This document shows, in pieces, positions 13,437 to 16,357 of a stretch of DNA of 16,357 nucleotides. Numbering within the stretch: the stretch's first letter is position 1; each line of letters opens with the position of its first letter. The notes beneath the pieces are model-generated. The model saw only the letters and a list, made by a program, of their open reading frames with translations. It ran no database searches and was not told the origin of the DNA. The stretch comes from an uncultured Lachnospiraceae bacterium (GTDB lineage Bacteria > Bacillota > Clostridia > Lachnospirales > Lachnospiraceae), in contig CALFCS010000077.1 of the NCBI GenBank assembly GCA_937950565.1, forward strand, positions 1 to 16,357, written 5' to 3'. A program made the translations under genes and the position numbers.

Positions 13437-14161
13437 CACTGGACAGCTCCGGACTTGTGGCAAGTGTGGCCGTTGTGGAAAGCGGAGCGAAAGAGGAAGA
13501 GACAATTGCAGAATACACGGTCAATTATAAAAAAACACACTCGCAGACGTTACTGCCTATGTTAGACGAGGTGGCGAAGATGATTGAGCTTGATTTGACT
13601 GCCATTGATGCGATTGCGGTTGCAGGAGGGCCCGGCTCTTTTACCGGACTTCGAATTGGTTCTGCTACGGCGAAAGGATTAGGACTTGCGCTTGATAAAC
13701 CTTTGATTCATGTGCCGACCCTGGAAGGGTTGGCTTATAATCTGTGTGGCACAGATGGTATCGTATGTCCGATTATGGATGCAAGGCGAGGACAGGTGTA
13801 TACTGGAATTTATGAATTCAGAGGAAAGGAATTAGTCGTTCTTGAGGATCAGATGGCGGTAAGTATAGAAGAATTGGGTGAAAGACTTCATACTTATCAG
13901 AAAAGAATTACTTTTCTGGGAGACGGAGTCCCGGTGTTTAAAGAAGCATTGACTGACCGGATTATGGCTGATTGTGAGATTTCCTTTGCGCCTGCCAATA
14001 TGAACCGGCAGAGAGCGGCATCTGTCGGAGCGCTGGCGATTCGGTATTATGAAGAGGGGAAAACAGAGACTGCAGCAGAACATCAGCCGGATTATCTGCG
14101 GGTATCACAGGCGGAACGTGAAAGGCAGGAAAGAGAGCAGAAGGAAAAGCAGAAATGTTAA
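13424..14161 (+). CDS. tsaB: tRNA t6A biosynthesis protein TsaB
   Basis: TsaB is the catalytically inactive ASKHA-fold partner that dimerises with TsaD in t6A formation. The 245-residue sequence opens with MRILALDSSGLVASVAVVE and has the motif GGPGSFTGLRIGSATAKGLG (68-87) and MDARRGQVY (118-126), both diagnostic. It ends in a charged tail rich in Glu, Arg, Lys and Gln (from about 228) that looks disordered or coiled. It overlaps tsaE by 13 bases and rimI by 7, indicating a tightly coupled operon. tsaD is about 1.7 kb downstream, separated by three genes. Confidence 0.96.
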   Translation: MRILALDSSGLVASVAVVESGAKEEETIAEYTVNYKKTHSQTLLPMLDEVAKMIELDLTAIDAIAVAGGPGSFTGLRIGSATAKGLGLALDKPLIHVPTLEGLAYNLCGTDGIVCPIMDARRGQVYTGIYEFRGKELVVLEDQMAVSIEELGERLHTYQKRITFLGDGVPVFKEALTDRIMADCEISFAPANMNRQRAASVGALAIRYYEEGKTETAAEHQPDYLRVSQAERERQEREQKEKQKC

Positions 14162-14598
14162 GAATCGAAGGGGTTACGGAAGAACAGGCAGAAGAAGTAG
14201 CTGGTTTGGAGGGCATGATCTTTTCAGATGCGTGGAGCAGACAAAGTATTATCAGTACTCTGCAGCAGCCTTGTGCAAAAATATACGGGGTGTGGGAGTC
14301 TTGCGAGCTGGCGGGATATGTCGTGTTGTATTATGTGCTGGATGAGTGCGAGATTGCGAGGATTGCCGTGAAGGAAAATTTCCGAAGGCAGGGAGCAGCG
14401 AGTATGCTTTTTGCAGAGACAGTAAAGTTCTGCCGGGAAAATAAAATAAACAAAATTATGCTGGATGTAAGGGAAAGCAATCTGGCAGCAATTGCATTTT
14501 ATAAAAAAAATGGATTTGTACAGGATGGAATTCGAAAAAGGTTCTATACGAATCCGGCAGAAAATGCTATACTTATGAGCCGTAGGATAGAATTGTAG
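14155..14598 (+). CDS. rimI: Ribosomal-protein-alanine N-acetyltransferase RimI-like GNAT protein
   Basis: A 147-residue GNAT acetyltransferase. RimI acetylates the N-terminal Ala of ribosomal protein S18 and in some bacteria has wider targets. The N-terminal FSDAWSRQSI matches the RimI pattern, ARIAVKENFRRQGAASML (68-85) is the acetyl-CoA binding motif, and DVRESNLAAIAFYKKNGF (104-121) is the conserved C-terminal motif. The position directly behind tsaB (7-base overlap) is the classical tsaE-tsaB-rimI order of Firmicutes and supports the name. The substrate is inferred from family and context. Confidence 0.92.
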   Translation: MLRIEGVTEEQAEEVAGLEGMIFSDAWSRQSIISTLQQPCAKIYGVWESCELAGYVVLYYVLDECEIARIAVKENFRRQGAASMLFAETVKFCRENKINKIMLDVRESNLAAIAFYKKNGFVQDGIRKRFYTNPAENAILMSRRIEL

Positions 14599-14711
14599 GC
14601 AGAGATGAATGGAAATATTGACATTCGTTTCCACTAGGAAAACAGATAGACAGAAGATATAATGTAGGCGTAACAGAAAAAAATCAAGCGAATATACGCA
14701 GGAGGAATTGT
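14599..14711 (+). promoter_or_regulatory. Intergenic region before the four-Cys protein gene, possible weak promoter
   Basis: A perfect TATAAT at 14658-14663 lacks a good -35 at normal distance. A perfect TTGACA at 14618-14623 lies 34 bases away, too far to be its partner. TTTCC/GGAAA (14629-14640) can form a 5-bp hairpin. A promoter is possible but not well supported; read-through from rimI is equally likely. Confidence 0.25.
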
Positions 14712-14945
14712 ATGCGCCAGTATAATACGGTAGTAAAAGAAACAAAAGAAATCGAGAAGCTTGTGTGTAATAAATGCGGAAGAGAAATTCCGGTCATAAA
14801 AGGGGTTCCCCGGGAGGATGTACTGCATGTGGAAAAGCGCTGGGGATATTTTTCTGACAAGGATAACCGGGTGGACGAATTTGATCTGTGCGAGCATTGT
14901 TATGATGAGCTTGTGAAAGGGTTTCAGATTAAAATAGAAGATTGA
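14712..14945 (+). CDS. Small four-cysteine (zinc-ribbon-like) protein of unknown function
   Basis: A 77-residue protein with an excellent AGGAGG ribosome binding site 7 bases before the ATG. Two CxxC pairs, CNKC (19-22) and CEHC (60-63), are 37 residues apart, the layout of a zinc ribbon or treble clef. Between them lie a hydrophilic stretch with HVEKRWGYFSDKDNR, and the C-terminal pair leads into a helix-like YDELVKGF. No signal peptide or membrane segment, so it is presumably cytoplasmic. It ends 8 bases before the RNase Z-like gene, and its neighbours are tRNA-modification and processing genes. This suggests, but does not show, a role with RNA or with metal delivery. I do not recognise a characterised family. 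Confidence 0.85.
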   Translation: MRQYNTVVKETKEIEKLVCNKCGREIPVIKGVPREDVLHVEKRWGYFSDKDNRVDEFDLCEHCYDELVKGFQIKIED

Positions 14946-14953
14946 GGTAGACT

Positions 14954-15862
14954 ATGTTAGATGTATGTTTGTTAGGAACAGGCGGAATGATGCCGCTTCC
15001 GTACCGTTGGCTTACAGCGCTTATGGTACGTTATAATGGAAGCAGTGTGTTAATTGACTGTGGGGAAGGAACACAGATTGCAATCAAAGAAAAAGGATGG
15101 AGTTTTAAACCAATTGATGTAATTTGTTTTACTCATTATCATGGGGATCATATCAGCGGGCTCCCGGGGCTGCTTCTTACGATGGGAAATGCAGACCGCA
15201 CGGAGCCGCTTACAATGATTGGGCCAAAGGGACTGGAACGTGTGGTAAATTCCCTCAGAGTGATTGCACCGGAGCTACCGTTTTCTATCAAATATATCGA
15301 GATTACAGAGGCAGAGCAGACGTTTGAAATGAATGGATACCGCCTGAGAGCATTCCGTGTAAATCACAATGTGACCTGTTATGGATATACGATGGAGATA
15401 GACCGGGCAGGAAGATTTGATGTGGAACGTGCAAATGCGGCCGGAATTCCACAAAAATTCTGGGGAATTCTGCAAAGGGGAGAACAAGTGGAGTTTGAGG
15501 GTGCGGTGTATACACCGGATATGGTGCTTGGCCCAGCCAGAAAGGGAATTAAGCTTACTTATTGTACAGATACCCGCCCGACAGAATCTATTAAGAAAAA
15601 TGCAGCCGGTTCGGATTTGTTTATTTGCGAAGGAATGTATGGGGAAAAGGACAAGCTGAAAAAGGCGAGAGAATATAAGCATATGACATTTTATGAAGCA
15701 GCACAGATTGCGAAAGAGGCTGCTGTGAAGGAAATGTGGCTAACACATTACAGTCCGTCGCTTACCAGGCCGGAGGAATATATGGATGAAGTGCGGGCGA
15801 TTTTTCCAGGGGCAGTTGCGGCAAAAGATAAACGCTCGGTAGAGCTTGTATTTTCAGATTGA
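14954..15862 (+). CDS. rnz: Ribonuclease Z-like metallo-beta-lactamase-fold nuclease
   Basis: RNase Z trims the 3' trailer of pre-tRNAs. The 302-residue protein has the normal short-form length and the full metal set: His61-x-His63-x-Asp65-His66 (HYHGDH), His138 in NHNVTCYGY, Asp206 in CTDTRP, and His265 in LTHYSPS. His243 in KHMTFYEAA matches the catalytic HST/HMT position. The segment IGPKGLERVV is also typical. The Gly-Pro motif of the tRNA-binding arm, usually GIPPGPL-like, is here GIPQKFWGIL (164-173), so the arm appears altered. A TGAGGT-type ribosome binding site precedes the ATG, and the gene lies 8 bases after the small four-Cys gene and 19 before tsaD. I think RNase Z is right, but a diverged paralogue with other RNA substrates is possible. 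Confidence 0.88.
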   Translation: MLDVCLLGTGGMMPLPYRWLTALMVRYNGSSVLIDCGEGTQIAIKEKGWSFKPIDVICFTHYHGDHISGLPGLLLTMGNADRTEPLTMIGPKGLERVVNSLRVIAPELPFSIKYIEITEAEQTFEMNGYRLRAFRVNHNVTCYGYTMEIDRAGRFDVERANAAGIPQKFWGILQRGEQVEFEGAVYTPDMVLGPARKGIKLTYCTDTRPTESIKKNAAGSDLFICEGMYGEKDKLKKAREYKHMTFYEAAQIAKEAAVKEMWLTHYSPSLTRPEEYMDEVRAIFPGAVAAKDKRSVELVFSD

Positions 15863-15881
15863 TAAAAGGGTTGTGAAAGTG

Positions 15882-16357
15882 ATGAATGAGAACGTGGAGA
15901 AGGATATATTAATTCTTGCAATTGAAAGCTCCTGCGATGAGACAGCGGCCGCTGTTGTAAAAAATGGAAGAGAGGTTCTCTCGAATATTATTTCATCGCA
16001 GATAGCGCTTCATACTTTGTATGGGGGTGTTGTGCCGGAAATTGCGTCAAGAAAGCATATAGAAAAAATAAATCAGGTGATTGAAGCGGCTCTTCTGGAG
16101 GCAAAGGTTACGCTTCAGGATATAGATGCAATCGGCGTCACTTACGGTCCCGGACTTGTAGGTGCGCTTCTTGTCGGTGTGGCGGAAGCGAAAGCGATTG
16201 CTTATGCGGCAAAAAAGCCTTTGGTCGGTGTGCATCATATTGAAGGCCATATCGCGGCAAATTTTATCGAGCATAAAGAGCTAAAGCCGCCGTTTTTTTC
16301 GCTGGTAGTATCCGGAGGACATACACATCTGGTACGTGTAAAAGATTATGGTAAATT
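15882..16357 (+). CDS. tsaD: tRNA t6A synthase catalytic subunit TsaD, 5' part
   Basis: TsaD transfers the threonylcarbamoyl group to adenine 37 of tRNA. The frame is open to the window edge, so only about 158 of the usual 335-345 residues are present. The N-terminus LAIESSCDETAAAVV (12-26) is diagnostic, as are YGGVVPEIASRKH (47-59), TYGPGLVGALLVGV (87-100), the metal-binding pair His119/His123 in HHIEGH, and SGGHTHLV near the edge. I chose ATG 15882: AAGGG lies 11 bases upstream, and an in-frame GTG at 15873 is too close to that site. It follows the RNase Z-like gene by 19 bases and is probably cotranscribed with it, completing the t6A set TsaB, TsaD and TsaE seen here. Confidence 0.96.
   Translation, partial: MNENVEKDILILAIESSCDETAAAVVKNGREVLSNIISSQIALHTLYGGVVPEIASRKHIEKINQVIEAALLEAKVTLQDIDAIGVTYGPGLVGALLVGVAEAKAIAYAAKKPLVGVHHIEGHIAANFIEHKELKPPFFSLVVSGGHTHLVRVKDYGK

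Noticed and set aside
14618..14663. TTGACA and TATAAT upstream of the four-Cys gene as one promoter
   Set aside because: The spacing of 34 bases is far outside the 16-18 range, so they cannot act as a pair.

Overview
The window looks like a chromosomal segment of a Gram-positive anaerobe of the Clostridia, most likely Lachnospiraceae. This rests on the ecfT-truA pair, a fused PotC-PotD polyamine transporter, AGGAGG-type ribosome binding sites, sigma-A-like promoters, an FMN riboswitch in front of ribU, and the tsaE-tsaB-rimI cluster. I see no mobile element, CRISPR array, tRNA or rRNA. The genus call is inference.

Layout. (1) 2-1186, plus strand: the 3' part of ecfT and the whole of truA. 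They end at a hairpin terminator (1195-1233) shared with the convergent operon. (2) 1256-3538, minus strand: an amino-acid-type ABC importer (lipoprotein, permease, ATPase) from its own promoter. Its binding protein lacks the Arg usually seen at the ligand carboxylate. (3) 3637-8605, plus strand: one apparent operon, mntP-potA-potB-potCD, from a near-consensus promoter. PotA carries about 170 extra residues inside its C-terminal TOBE region, built around two tandem Ig-like-looking repeats. PotC is fused to PotD. The operon ends in a hairpin that overlaps the end of the next gene. (4) 8648-9973, minus strand: a MATE efflux protein whose roughly 165-nt leader contains a complete intrinsic terminator, so it is a candidate attenuated gene. 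(5) 10242-10973, plus strand: an HD-domain hydrolase with a 120-nt 5' leader. (6) 11029-14598, plus strand: FMN riboswitch and terminator, ribU, galM, tsaE, tsaB and rimI in close succession. An apparent internal promoter lies at the end of galM. (7) 14712-16357, plus strand: a 77-residue four-Cys protein, an RNase Z-like protein, and the 5' part of tsaD, which runs off the window.

Functional themes. Much of the window concerns tRNA maturation: TruA pseudouridylation, the t6A enzymes TsaE, TsaB and TsaD, and RNase Z 3' processing. The rest is mainly transport: ECF module and RibU riboflavin uptake, polyamine uptake, amino-acid-like uptake, manganese efflux and MATE efflux. EcfT at the left edge is the kind of shared module that RibU would use.

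The least ordinary points are the insertion in PotA, the MATE leader attenuator, the altered binding-protein pocket, the small four-Cys protein among tRNA genes, and the possible FMN control of genes downstream of ribU.
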